DNA from: Stromatinia cepivora
Taxonomy: Eukaryota > Ascomycota > Leotiomycetes > Helotiales > Sclerotiniaceae
Direction: 5' to 3'
DNA length: 64,000 bases
NCBI GenBank assembly: GCA_014898415.1
Contig: RCTD01000017.1
Coordinates: 743,001 to 807,000, forward strand
The notes under the pieces are model-generated. The model saw only the letters and a list, made by a program, of their open reading frames with translations, was not told the origin of the DNA and searched no databases. A program made the translations under genes and the position numbers. Below are positions 49,370 to 61,773 of this stretch, piece after piece (the stretch's first letter is position 1; the number at the start of each line of letters is the position of its first letter).

Positions 49370-50010
49370 TGAAAATGGGACGGCAGGGACTTTTGCATGG
49401 GTTTGGCTGGATGGATTGACATGTCATACATAGTATACTTTCATATCTGTTATTATGATATCTTAGAGAAAGACATGAAGATTGGCGGATAGATTCCAAG
49501 GCGTTATCATGGCTGTAATTATACCGGATAAATGAGACTTCTAGATGATATACTCCCTCTCGCTGAAAGTGAAGTGATACGCACAGTCAGTCCATTGCAA
49601 AAAGTGCCCGCAAACAAGTGTTTGGGTATCTTTTAGTTTATTAATTAGTCGCTTTGGTGATGCCATAGAAGCCGCCATAGAATGGCAGGTAGTTTATAAG
49701 GGCACCACCATTGAACTCTGAGTGGGAGTCCCTCAGTTTGTAGGATTAGTATCCATAAGTCAGGGCTCAGATATTATCAATTTGTATATTGACGAGAATT
49801 TTGAGGTGTTGGCCTGAAATTGGGAAATTGCTTGCATGGTACCTCACCAGCTCTGGATGACGTCGAGTCGCCCCAATATAACATTACATAAATTTTTCCT
49901 AGATATTATTACGATTTTCCTCCAAGAGAAAATGAATCGAAATCAAAACAAATCTATATTATCTTTATCCTATCTTGTCCAACCCTAAAGATATTCCCAT
50001 TCTCCTAAAC
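49370..50010. other. Convergent spacer between CTP synthase and the kinase gene
   Basis: This is the shared 3' flank of two convergent genes. No gene or structured terminator is recognised. Confidence 0.4.
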
Positions 50011-52967
50011 TCACGCCTTCGTAATATCATAAACCAAAATCTCAATCTCACAAATAGCCGCTCTCGTTTCCTCATCCTCAAATTCCCTAAAAACCGTTAA
50101 TCGATCTTTTCCCATCAACTTCATATCTTCCACTGGAATACCCGTCTCTTTCTTGCTCAACATCCCTTTCATCTGATGCACCGTCGTTGTGGAAAGTAAT
50201 CCTGTTAAATATATAATACCTTTGAACGTTTCCGTCTCGCCTTGTTTATCAATAACTGTACAAAACAAAATGGTGCCCTTGAGTTCGGGAATCTCAAGCG
50301 CGTGGAGAAGAAATGATTCATCGAGGGTCTTTTGTAACCCGATGGGAAATTCGGGCCAGGTGGATCCTTTGTCTTTGCTTCTGCTTCTGCTTTTGCTTCT
50401 GCTTTTGCTTTTGTTTCTGCTTTTGCCTTTGCTTTTCTCCTCGCTTTTATCTTTTGGTTTTTCTTTGAAATCTTCCCCTCCACCCCCAGGAAGGGGTACC
50501 GGTTTTTTACCTTTCATTTCTTCAGGCGTAGCTGCAAAGGAAAAATCCCGTGGTCCTTTTGGGTTTCCTTTATCATGAGTCGGTCGTTTTTCACTTCCGG
50601 GTATTGGCGAAGGTGGAGGTTTGTCAGGATTCATGATTCGTAAATCACGCTTCTTAGGACTAACACCCAGTCCAGAATCCTTCCAAGGTTGCTTACCACC
50701 CGTCCCAGGATCTGGAGCTTCCTCATTTTCCCCGGGTTTATCATATGTGAACCCATCTGGAAACGGGCGGGGTATTGGGAACCTAGGTTTTTGTCTCTGG
50801 CCCCCGAATAGGCGTAGTGCATTTGTGACCTTAATAATATGCTTTCGATTTCTTATTATAAGTCCCAATGCCTCGTTCTCCTCATGATCAAGCACATTTT
50901 CAGGCGGGTTTTCCCGAGACCATTTTATAATTTCCTCGACCTTTTCATGGTTTTCGGTCGCATGAAACAGATCAACAAGACCGAGAGGATGGGATTCATA
51001 CCCTTTTACAGTGGGTCTGCCTAGACCTCCGCCTGGTTTTTTCGTGGTATCGTTCCACGGGGCTGGGAGCTCTCCGAGTTCAGGTTCGGGTGCATAAGGG
51101 GGGGGTAGGTCTGGTTTTATCGTTTCTCGCCAGAAATTCTTGAACCTTTGCGTCTTTCGATATAGGTCGTTGATACTGATTCGGCCTTCTCCTTGTACAA
51201 TCAAACAATCCATTACCAATTTGTGCAATGTATCGCTATATAGCCGGTTCCCGCGAACTTTTGCCCTCGCACCATTTTCGATATCTCTTTTTTTCCTATT
51301 CATGTAGCGTTCTGCTTCCGAAATCTCTTTATCAGCGTTGGCTTCGGGCTCAGCTGGCAGCTCGTCATATATTCCATTGTAAAAGTCAATATCGTCTTGC
51401 GTAGCAAGAGTATCTACTCCACCTGCTGCATCATTTTTGCCTAGCCAAGTTTTGGGTATTCTATAAAGTTTAAGCGCAAATCTTCCCACAGGGCCAGGTC
51501 GAGGGCGTCGGGCATCTGGCCATTCCACGTCACCCCTGTAAAAATATTCAGTATCCGGGTCTTCATCGTGTTCCCATTCGGTACAATGAATCATTTGCCA
51601 TACTATAAGTCCAAGCTGCCACACGTTGGAGTGGGTTCCATAGCGAAGATTGTTGAGGACATTTCCGTTGCCTGCCTCCCGCATGGTTTTAGGCTATATT
51701 AGAGTGTTAGTGTTTTCAATAAAGATGAAGCCAAAGTGGAAGAAGTATAATTAATGTTGTACCTACGCCTCTATCCATCCAAGGCCGTTCGAGTTCATTC
51801 GTTCGAGTTCTGAGTTGTTCCTTGCACACGAAGTCAATGACTGTGTGGTCAGGTATCAGATGATCGACTTACAGGTAGTTTATAAGGTTCTGTGCCACTC
51901 CATCTATAATGGAAATTGTAAGCGAGGTCTTGGTCAATAGGCACCTCTTTGGTTTGCCCGAAATCGCCAATCTATCATAGTATTAGAGAGTCATCGTATA
52001 ACCACAATTTGGCAACAGTACCTTCATTACAGGAATTCCCTTGTGTTCTTCGTCCCCTACGCCGTCGCCAATGAAAACTAGGGAATGGTAAACAAATTTG
52101 AAATCAAAAATGGGCTCGGAGTTTTAACTTACCATTTTGCGCTTTAAAATCAAAATGAACTATTTCATCTCGATCCCATCGTTCCTTATCAAGGTCTTCA
52201 TGCCCAGAATGCAGAGCATAAAGGCCGCGGGCTAAACAATGGAACACATCCCATATCTCAAATTCCTCAAAGTATAGTCTAGCAAGTTAACGGATATATG
52301 ACATCGCTGGTATGACGACTTACTTTTCCTTAAAATGATTACTTATTACATTATCAAGATCTCCTTGCCCACAATACTCTAAATAGATTCTTTGCACAGG
52401 ACCCTTGGCATCCGCGCGCACAGTACCAAGTCCAACATCATCATACAATCTCCGATACATCTTCACGAGATGCTGCGAAGGAATATGTCTCAACACCTCA
52501 TAAATCTTAGCCTCATTTATTATATCCCCCCAATCACCTGCCTGCTGCTTCACCACGCAAGTTTTGAAAGGCATTCGACCCGGCGTGCCTTCAGGAGGTC
52601 GACCATATCGCAATCGCCATTTTCCCGCTGTACCATTACCGCCTTCGCCGAGGATTTTCACTCCTTCCCATTCGGGTTCGGGTCCCATCCGGCTTTCTTT
52701 GCTCCAGAGGGGCTCGGATCCTAACCAGGCGTCTCCGCGAGCGCTGGCTTCGGCGGTTACCATTCGGTGCCATTTTGGTGGTGATTTGTCTAGTCGGAAT
52801 CCGAGTCGTTGTTCGGCTTCCGTGATGGTTTCTCCTGGGAGTAGTAATAGGCTAGGTGGGCTAGGCGTGGCAGGCGGGCTGGGTGCGTCAGATGGGTCAG
52901 GCGGCTCAGGGGGCTCAGGCTGCTCGGGCGGCTCAGGCGGGTTGGGAGGATTGGGCAGGTCACCCAT
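50011..52967 (-). pseudogene. Fungal protein kinase, intact motifs but one-base frameshift
   Basis: Six exons on the minus strand: 52967-52324, 52278-52134, 52077-52022, 51971-51873, 51820-51767 and 51693-50011. All but one junction keep phase. The canonical first intron (GTAAGT, GTTAAC branch, CTAG) leads into LYFEE, after which GAGGAATTGAG (52258-52268) is one base short; restoring one T would give the normal kinase reading WDVFHCLARGLYALHSG. Kinase features are all present: loop GEGGNGTAG (107-115), VVK Lys140, VHFDFKAQN as the catalytic loop, IGDFG as the Mg loop, SNVWQLG in the F helix. The N-terminus is a Pro/Glu tandem tract. The C-terminal 300 residues are Pro-, Lys- and Ser-rich with a KSRNKSKSRSKSRSRS run and a last 100-residue globular part. 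About 893 aa if repaired. It may be a mutation, an error, or an alternative donor at GTAATC. Confidence 0.7.
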
Positions 52968-53638
52968 TTTGATACAAAGTTATGTATTCCTAACTTTAAC
53001 TTTATGACAAGTACTCGAGGATTAAACAATCCATCAATTTATAGCTATGTATAAAAGTTGTAAAAAATGCATGGACCGCAATTGAACATAAAATGCTATC
53101 CCCTCATATCGAATATTTTTCTATAGCACAGATGATAGTTAATGGTGCTTTGTGGAAGGAGGCATAAATATCCTTTGTTCGTTGTGTGTGGTGGCTGTTC
53201 TGGGATAATAAATAATGCTTCTTTATGGATTGGTTTCTTTGGAGTGTAGTGACTATAATAAATCCTTGCTGACAGAGGGAAAGAAAGAAAGTGGTGGAAG
53301 TAGATTGAGATGATTGTAAAAGATGGCGCTAAAGATTTTGAGAAACATCAATTTTCAATGGAGAATTGTGTAGCTGCTACTCTTGTAATTGACGTTTATA
53401 TGAAAAAGAAAAGAAAAAAAAAAACATTAAGAACACATAAAGTACTTCACTGCGAGGACAGAAGTCATTTTTCTTTATGACTGATCATAATATATACGCA
53501 TTACTTCAATTCTTACTATATAATATATGCCAAGGTAGGTAGGTACATCCAACCGAAACCATGCCTGCCACCGAATACGAACACTTAAAGTCCAAAGACC
53601 TATTGTTCTTCCCAATCTCATCTCACTTCAATGTAACC
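52968..53638. other. Spacer between kinase and transporter genes
   Basis: AT-rich DNA containing the kinase promoter and the 3' flank of the transporter. No other feature. Confidence 0.4.
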
Positions 53639-55435
53639 CTAAACTTCATCTTGAGCTTTAGGATGCATTTCATGATGTTCCGTCTCAACAGCACCAGAAT
53701 GTTTCATTCCCTTTGAGATGTCTTCTGGTAGAGTACCGAGTGCACGTTCGCCGAAGAGGAGATCAATTTCTTCGAGGGATAGCTGTTTGGTTTCTTTGAA
53801 GAAGAAAAAGACAACTGGGATAGTGATTACTACGTTCCATGCTATGGGGTATCTCGTTAGTATATTTCCAAGATAATGAAGGAGAAAAGAAGGAATCGAC
53901 GAACCAGCAAACAAGAAATAAAATTTCCACGTCAAATGCTTCAAAGCTTGAGGAGAAACTTGAGCCCAGAAAGTAGCTACAAGCCAATTACCAATTCCCG
54001 TCGCGAAAGCATTTCCACGAGCACGGATTTGCATGGGCATTACTTCGGACATGTAGACCCAGGAGATAGGACCCCATGAAAATGAGAAGATAACTGTGAC
54101 GCAGAAGATAAAGAAGACTCCACCGATGGAAAGACCATGTTGTGGATTTTCGGGATCGATGCGACTGTTGAGTATGGATTGGCAAACGAGGGCGAGAGTG
54201 ATACCGACGGTTCCCCAGAGGAGAGGCTTGCGACGTCCAACTCTATCGATCATGAAGCTGATGAAAATGAGATCTGGGATTTGTTGTTAGCTTCTTATCT
54301 ATATTGTGTATATGTACTTGGTGGCATGTTGACTTACTGGCCAAGGGTCCCATGCAGTTGTAAATTCCTGAGACAAGTAAAGCTTTATTTCCAGTAATTC
54401 CTAACGCCTTGTACATGGTATTTTGATAGTAACCGATAACGTCTAATTCATGTCAGTAACCCTTCCTCCCATGTCTCATCATCAAAACTCACTAATTCCA
54501 GTAAACTGAGTAAAAGCTTGAACAGCAACTCCATGACCTAATCTCGTTCTCCATTGTGGTACTGTAAACATAATCCTCCATCCCGGTACCGTGATTGCCT
54601 TTTCCGCAGCAATGGTTTCCTTGATTTCATTAAATTCCTTGAGGATAAACTCATCATTTGAACCAGTGGAATGCAACTTCCTCAAAATCACTAATGCTTG
54701 CTCTTCACGATCGGTTTCCATGAGATGACGAGGTGATTCGGGGAAGAACATAATACCGGAGGCGAGGATAAGACAAGGAATCATTTGTACCGCGAGTGGG
54801 ACTCGCCATTGAACAGCGCTCTTGTCGGATGTAACACCGCAGCCATACCCTACCCAAGTTGAACTTTGAAAATGTCAGTAACTCATTTCAGAACCCTGAG
54901 GACAGAAAAACCATACACGATGAAGCCCACACCAATCATCTGTTGACTCAATCCCACAATCAATCCTCTAATTTTTGGATCCGCACACTCTGCATTGTAT
55001 ACCGGTACAGCCATACTAAGCAAACCGACCGCCCAACCTGTAAAGATACGACCCACGAGCATCATAGGCAGATTTTGCGCGGCAGTCTGTAATGTAGCTC
55101 CAACGAGACAAATCAATGCGCCAATGAGAATGGTAATTTTTCGACCAAATCGATCCATAGTAAGACCACCCTGAAGGGCACCAAACACAGCACCTCCATT
55201 GAATGTAGAGTTAATAGCACCGATGATAGAGGAATCTTGCGTCGTGTTGAAGAAGTTGAGGAAGTTTTGGGAGGCTATCACATCTGTCATAACACCTGCA
55301 TCGTAACCAAAAAGAAACGATCTGAAAACTGCATGTTAGAACCTCCAACTTCACATGAAACAATATCTAGAAGAAAAGGTAGACTCACCCAGTGGCAGCA
55401 AACACCGCCAACGAAATATTAAAAAGCTTTCCCAT
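53639..55435 (-). CDS. MFS hexose transporter (HXT/sugar porter family), 499 aa
   Basis: Six exons on the minus strand: 55435-55389, 55321-54917, 54863-54493, 54442-54338, 54273-53905 and 53841-53639. Introns are 53-67 nt, plus 64 and 63 nt for the last two. Phases agree and give 500 codons with the stop. The protein has 12 predicted membrane helices. Sugar-porter signatures are present: FGYDAGVMTD at helix 1, DRFGRK between helices 2 and 3, GRIFTGWAVGLLSMAVPVYNAECADPKIRG, PESPRHLMETDREEQ, the second-half DRVGRRK, and the closing FFKETKQLSLEEIDLLFG. Such proteins import glucose or related sugars by proton symport or facilitated diffusion; the specificity cannot be read from sequence. The N- and C-terminal cytosolic tails are short. 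Nothing indicates damage. Confidence 0.92.
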
Positions 55436-57051
55436 CTTGTCAACCTTGTTCCACTGGAACTTCTCTACTGTCAATCTCAAAAACAATAGCCAAAAAAAGT
55501 TTCAAGAATAAAATTCTTGGTGGGTACAGCGTGAAGTGGCATGGTACTGTATCTATATATGAGGAGTACGACCTTGCCATGCCATTCAATCAATTGGTAC
55601 ATCCAGGTAACATGTGCACTGCACCGGGTAAAGCGAACCTCTGTGTTGGAACATGGATAAGTGGAAAAGTTCCCCTTGTTCCCCATTTACGCATACTTTC
55701 AACACCATAGGAAGACCATAGATCACCATCTACTCGAGTATCTACCAACTAAAGGACGAGATACCATGTCAAATCTACATTCGTACACCCGAGGATATAT
55801 TCCCAACCGCATGATGATATGGATCAATTGGTGGAAATTTTCTGAGACAAAACATCTGGAAGGGAAAAGACTGGCGATGATTGTATTTAGCCTATTTAGA
55901 ACTCCACATTTTGACAGGACAGGGTTTAAACTTTACTTTACCCTGGCACCGCCTAGCTAGCCGCCTCCCAATGTGTTCAACCCCATGGAGTAAGCCTCAA
56001 TTGCGGGGGTTTTCCCCATTCTAAGCTTCAGCATACGCTTGGCCAATTAACTTGCTTCCCTGGTTCTCGAAAATCGGATCATCTTCTTCCTTGAACGTAA
56101 AGAGTTTAATGCATCCGAGTGCATTTGCTATTTATCCGCTCCTTTCAAGTCTTTGCCACTACTAGGTACTTGGTAACACGAGGTACAGCTACATGCACAA
56201 GACCAAGAAACATTATTTGTTCACCGACAAGTCAAAGATTTTTTTTGATCCCTGAGCTGGAGGCAAATGTTAGAATCTCGGTTATTATTTGTATTAAGCC
56301 TCTCTCTACCCAAGTAGATGAATCCAGAATCATGATGATCGTGAGGCAAACGTAGAGAATCAAAATGCTCCACATATCTCAAGATAGACCAATCAAACCA
56401 TGATTTATGGTACCAGCAACTCGGTCATGAGGTTTGACCCGAGTATTGGTAGGGGCATTGGCATATTGGGTGGATATGTTCTCATAGTTCGGTCTAGGAA
56501 AATCGCCATGGTCCCGAAGTAAAACGTCAAAACTCAAAAATTCCATGTACAATTTTGCATACAAAGAAAGTCGGCCAACTTATGAAGCGTTGATTCCAGT
56601 CCTATTTTTGCCTTAGCAATCAACATTCTTAGCTCGAACATCGTTAGCGTTGGAGATTTGAAAAGGTAGTATGGGAGAGCGCAGAGTAGAAATCCTTTTC
56701 CTCATCTGAATCAGCTAGCCAAAACATCAAGGAGGTTTTGTGCAAATGCTGCGGACATAAATTGTCCTCATTTTAAGTCATTAGACTAAAATCTCCATAT
56801 CATTCGAACAGTTAAGTCAAGTCTCTCGTATGTCAAAAAAATCATATCTCCTCTGCTCCTTCTATCTCTTATTTTCTCCCTTACCATAAGGATACTTGGT
56901 CACCATTTCACAAATCGCTACATCGTAAATGCCAAACATAAATCAATCAGCTCAATGATTTTATCCAACGCCACGCAAGTCACAATGCATTCAGTTCCGA
57001 ACGCTTACACTTTCTGGCAGAACTGTCGGGCATGCCTACCCGTTCCACCAG
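55436..57051. other. Intergenic, no gene seen
   Basis: Promoter side of the transporter and 3' flank of PIK1. Short frames at 55661-55960 and 56119-56355 show no domain. Confidence 0.4.
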
Positions 57052-60000
57052 CTAATATATACCCTGCGTACGGTATTGGAAAGTATCATATCTATGCATA
57101 TTTAATTAGCGTTCAGCCATCTACCAAGAAAGGGGCAGAACAACATACAATCGTGTATAATAACTTCCCAAAGACTTCCCAATCAAGTCAGTCTCCACAA
57201 ACGCTTCTGCCTCATCCGCACTCATCTGAAGCTGAAATCTCTGCCTTAGACTATTTGTTGCTTGAGCAACTCCGTACGAGAAACAAGGCATCTTCGATTC
57301 TCGTCCCATCATAGCAACGAGATCGATTATCTGATCTGCAGACCTTCGTAGCGCTACATTTCGTTAGACTCTGATCGCCCAGAATTATCGTGGAGAGCAT
57401 ACCTTGGAAAGCCTGTTTGCATAACTTTTTGTAATCATCAAAAGCGGGTGATCCGACACCTCCTAGAACATCAACATAATCCTGTGTTAATTTAAAAGGA
57501 GCAGCTTCAAAGCCAACTGATCCAGGAGAATTGGAAAGCATGAAGCCGAAGTCGATGTGAATGATATGTCCTTCGTTATCAATCAGAACATTGCCATTGT
57601 GTCGATCTTTTAACTGCAAAACATAAGAGATAATGCTATACGCCGCAAGTGACCGTTTAAATGCGTCTTCTGCCGCTTTATAGGCATCACTCTCCGGAGG
57701 TCCAAAAGTCTTAACGAAATGATCTCTCAATGTGGCAATTCGCCTCCGAGGGTTTTGGCCCGCCTCGATAGTAGCAAGTGTGAGACTACGCTTGAGTGAA
57801 TGTAGAGATACACCATTCGTAATTGTCTCGATCAAACCTGACGATTCTCCAGTAACTAAAATTCTCATTCGCTTGACCCAGACTGGGGTTCCCGCATCCT
57901 GCCAAATCTTATCGCAGCTTTGGATGAGCTGACATGCAAATGCTTCTTGCCGTAAATCAGCGCCCGTCTTTACAATGACACTCAAGACATCCCAGTTCTT
58001 CATCCACCCATATGGCGATGACTTCCTGATTCGTTCTTTCTTAACGTTCCAGGCTTCTCCAAATGTCGCAGCGCTCGGATCATCTCTATCCCCCTTTCTC
58101 TGAACACCACCAGTCTTTTGATCGTTTTCCATTCGGGCTGCACCAGCTCCAACATTAATAACAGCATCCGAATCAGATGGTGATTCTGCCTCGATATCTT
58201 CCGGTGCAACATTTGCTGCTGCTGCGTTCGCTTTTTCCATGATCATATCGAATGTTGGTGATTGTCCAATATCTTCTGAATCGTAGCTTTGCTCCTCTAG
58301 ACTTTGTATACTGGCGATGATTTTATGACGAATTGCATCAACCTCATGTTTGGGTCTCTTTCCGCTCGTCGAATTGAGTTGGGTAAGCATTTGCGTAGCG
58401 GTCCTGATATGTGTTGTAAGAGTAGAAAAGTCTGGTTGGTCTTTTTCTCCTGATCTACCAACTCCAGGAAGTGTCATCTTTCTTTTCGGTGTCGGACTGC
58501 TAGATCTCGATGTTGATGTTCCGGATGTCCTGGGTGATACAAGGCCGGATAAACTCGATAAAGTTGTTGTACCGCTTGATACCTGTGCCGGCCGGGGAGC
58601 TGTTACATTCTCCTTGTAAGTTGGCGTCTGAGCATCCTCATCATCATGATCTGTTTCTTTGATTAATGGTGAGCTGCCCAAATCGCCATTGACTGGCTCA
58701 AAAACACTATCGGGGGTATTATCCGTACTTTTGATGCTGTTATTACTGTATGATCGTCCAGATTCTGAAAGGTCAAATCTTCGTCTCTTATGGGTTCCTT
58801 CCTCTGACACTAATCGGCTCAATAAACGGTCATTTTCTAGGGTTTCCGGATTGAAAGAGAAGTCATCTCGAAGTACCTCTACCATCAAGAGATATGGTAC
58901 TTTCTCCGCACTATTCAATACAGTCGCTTCGGCTGGGTTCAAACGAACGATACGGTGATGTTTACTTTTGCTAGGAATTCCATCCACGAGGGTAGCGGGA
59001 CAGATGACTGGTATATCAACTTCTGCTGGTAAATCCTGCGCTATTAGAGCAAGTTCGGCACGTAATGCACTGAGACGCGCGGGCTTTGGAACAATAACTA
59101 GACGATTTGATATGTCCTCGAGAGCTGTGAGGAACTGGGTTTGGGAACGGAAATAATTTTGCCTTAATAGTTTAACTTTCTGTTTGTGAGTCAATGACAC
59201 TGGAGTCAGGATTTTTCCACTGTGTGAATGTTGAGAGTATCTTTTATTGATGGGTTCAGTCAACCTTGTTGGAAGACCAGCTGTAACAGGAGTTGCTGGT
59301 CTGGTAGGTATATTTGGCTCTCGTAGTAGTTCTGGAAGAGATGCCGAGCTCTGATTTCGAAAATCTAATGCTTTGAGGTCAAGATGAGAGGGCCTTATGT
59401 GTTCTAGAGGCACTTTTCGGTTAGATTTCGATGAGGTGGGTCGAGTTAAGGAGTTCGATCGAGCCAGATCCGGTGGGGCTTCAGAGGGCACAGCACTATT
59501 CACACCACTACCACCAGGAGCGCTCGCATTTCTTGCAGCCTCTCTCCTCTGTTTTGTCCGCGTAGATCCCGGTGTCGTTGTATGACTTCGAACAATCTTT
59601 TGAGTCTGCATCTGACTGGTATCTGCGACAACATTTCCAGTACTTTGAGGTTTCCGCGCTTGTGCAATAGCCAACGGTCCAGCCCACTTTGGTAGAAATG
59701 GAACTGCAATACTCGCTAGAACAAAACTTGCCAGGACCGTAACAGGTAAAACATTTTCACTAATTTTCTTCGTTGGAGTTTCCGAAACCCCGAATACGAT
59801 ATGCTGGACCTTATTATATATCCGTCTACATGTCTTGAAGGCTTCGGATTGGGGATTCGCGGAGAGATCATGGAGATATGTTTGAAATAACCAGAATGTC
59901 TGCGATTTTAGTTAGTGACTTGTCCCATCATGCATATCTGCCTTCAAAATACCAATAATGCAGCATTGACCGAGTCCTCGCACAAATCCAGAATAAACTC

Positions 60001-60282
60001 TTCCAGAGCCACAGATTCATTATTGACACTTATAATTAGGTGACATAGTTGCGGGAGGAAGAATTCAATCTCCTCATAGCTGAATTGTCGCAACTTCGAG
60101 CAAAGAACATAATGTATCCCGACATGGTCCGCATACCGTCTGCCAACTCAAGGAATCAGTAAAAGGAACCTGCGATTGATTGGAAAGGGGTAAATGGCAT
60201 ACGATAGATAGGCTACGGAGAGGAATGGATTCTGATTGAAAACATCGGACTCGATAAAGCGCTTTAACAATTCCCAAGACAT
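57052..60282 (-). CDS. PIK1: Phosphatidylinositol 4-kinase Pik1 (PI4K beta type), 1002 aa
   Basis: Five exons on the minus strand: 60282-60203, 60139-59953, 59899-57403, 57353-57149 and 57091-57052. All phases agree (1003 codons). The N-terminus MSWELLKRFIESDVFNQNPF continues into the lipid kinase unique/helical region (YEEIEFFLPQLCHLI, WLFQTYLHDL), then a long Ser/Thr-rich linker to about residue 700. The catalytic domain carries LKDRHNGNVLID (Asp near 854), HIDFGFMLSNSPG (Asp near 872) and FETDLIGKSLGSYYTRL-like C-terminal residues. The last exon is only 40 nt and adds YDTFQYRTQGIY, the usual Pik1 ending. Pik1 makes PI4P at the Golgi and nucleus, needed for secretion. It partners with frequenin (Frq1) through its N-terminal region in yeast. 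Size matches fungal Pik1. Confidence 0.92.
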
Positions 60283-61178
60283 TTGGTGACTTGGAAACAG
60301 CTCCTCAGTCTACCTAATTCTTTGGTTTGGAGAAAATTGTATAAGAATCAAGGGGTTTTGAGGCGCAATGCCTCTAATAATCTCGGCATTAACAGATCTT
60401 AAGAATTGTAGTTATCATGACTTCATGGGCCATAGATTGAATGTAGTAAAGGTAATATTAGTGAAAGATCGTTTTATGTATGTATGTATGTGTAGGAATC
60501 GATTGTTGATCAGTTCGTTTCGTCGTCCTAAGCTGGTTGACTAGTTATCGATGTTATGCTTTCAAATTAAGGTTCGAATCAAGAAATATAAAAGCGGCCA
60601 CAAAAGTGGAGTGAAAGATTTCTAAGGACAGCGAGACAAGCCTTGAAAAAAAAGTCGAGAATAGCCTCACCGGGGATTTTTAAAAATGTTCTGTTAATCC
60701 CGCCCGTTTAAGATACCCGAGGCTGCTCTTATCCATTTGTCTCAGCCTTTTCTTTCATTTTATCTTAGCCTAACGGTTTTCACCTCATCGTGGATTCTTC
60801 AAATATCATTCATTCATGTTGATATAAAAATGATCAATTATTGATTTCAAATCGAGTGCAATGTTTTCGATCAGGTTATTGAATGAGATTTGTTTGTACT
60901 AAAGAAGCCTACCTTCTCGTAGCTCTAAAGGACCACAGGTTTATATCGATCGATTAGTTCATCCCATCCAATACCATACTTTCTCAAGAGCCAGAACAAT
61001 AAATATGCCTCGAGGCTTCTTGATACATCTGGCTTGATGTTTTATCAACTTTGATGAGCAATAAGATTGCGGAATGATATCTACCTTTTATAAGTTCCCA
61101 CCTGAGAAACACCGACTCGACATTTTCCTTCAATCAAGTATCATATCATGAGATATATCCTTTGCTCCTCCGATATTT
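60283..61178. other. PIK1 upstream region
   Basis: Presumed PIK1 promoter and leader. A (GTAT)n run lies near 60476-60490. A tRNA B-box-like 'ggttcgaatc' at about 60570 lacks any matching A-box or acceptor stem. Confidence 0.4.
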
Positions 61179-61526
61179 ATGATAGATATCTATATGAGGC
61201 TTTTGGATATGCTTCGAGTGAAGACACTGATTGCAATACTACATAAGAAGCCACAAACAAATGGGAAGCTTTTCTTCAGAACGAGAGGCCCTCTCGTCGA
61301 AGAGCGGCCCTTCCCGGTCTCATTCACACTGTCTAGTGATCAAGTGAAAACACACTTCGAGCTATTCAGGCCGGGAGTTGTTCCCATCCTGGATGTATTG
61401 GTGTCGTTGAATAGGAAAAGAAAGTTCTTGCCACGGGGTGCTCAACTACCATCAACCACAAAACTCAGCAATGCCGTTAAAATGGTAAATGACTCATCGC
61501 CATTTTGTCTACGTATTTCGATATGA
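61179..61526 (+). CDS. Hypothetical protein, 115 aa (uncertain)
   Basis: An ATG-initiated open frame with ordinary composition: a Leu-rich start MIDIYMRLLDMLRVKTLIAIL, then KLFFRTRGPLVEERPFPVSF and FELFRPGVVPILDVLVSLNRKRKF. No domain or signal peptide was recognised, and no splice partners were found. It is longer than most chance frames nearby, but that alone is weak evidence. An overlapping gene relic in this 2.4-kb interval between PIK1 and the transposon is equally possible. Confidence 0.25.
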   Translation: MIDIYMRLLDMLRVKTLIAILHKKPQTNGKLFFRTRGPLVEERPFPVSFTLSSDQVKTHFELFRPGVVPILDVLVSLNRKRKFLPRGAQLPSTTKLSNAVKMVNDSSPFCLRISI

Positions 61527-61739
61527 GCATTCTAGAATTGAATCTTGTATATTCGGATTGATGCATGGTTGTTTGGAAAGTCCGCTCAAACTACGGATTT
61601 GACCTCAATCTATTTCTATCTCAACTTCTTTTCCACCAACATTACTCCCGACATTCTGAATGAGGCTCTAGTGGTATCACAGGAATGGGAGTGTCTCCAA
61701 AAATAATCTCACTGAAAAACCAAAGGAAGTAGGTGCATT

Positions 61740-61773
<34 letters not shown>

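Noticed and set aside
50189..50578. 129-codon + strand frame with a poly-Leu run
   Set aside because: Antisense to the Lys/Ser-rich kinase tail; the Leu run mirrors the AAG/AGC codons.
60560..60600. Possible tRNA gene (B-box-like ggttcgaatc)
   Set aside because: No A-box, no anticodon arm and no pairing acceptor stem in the preceding 80 bases.
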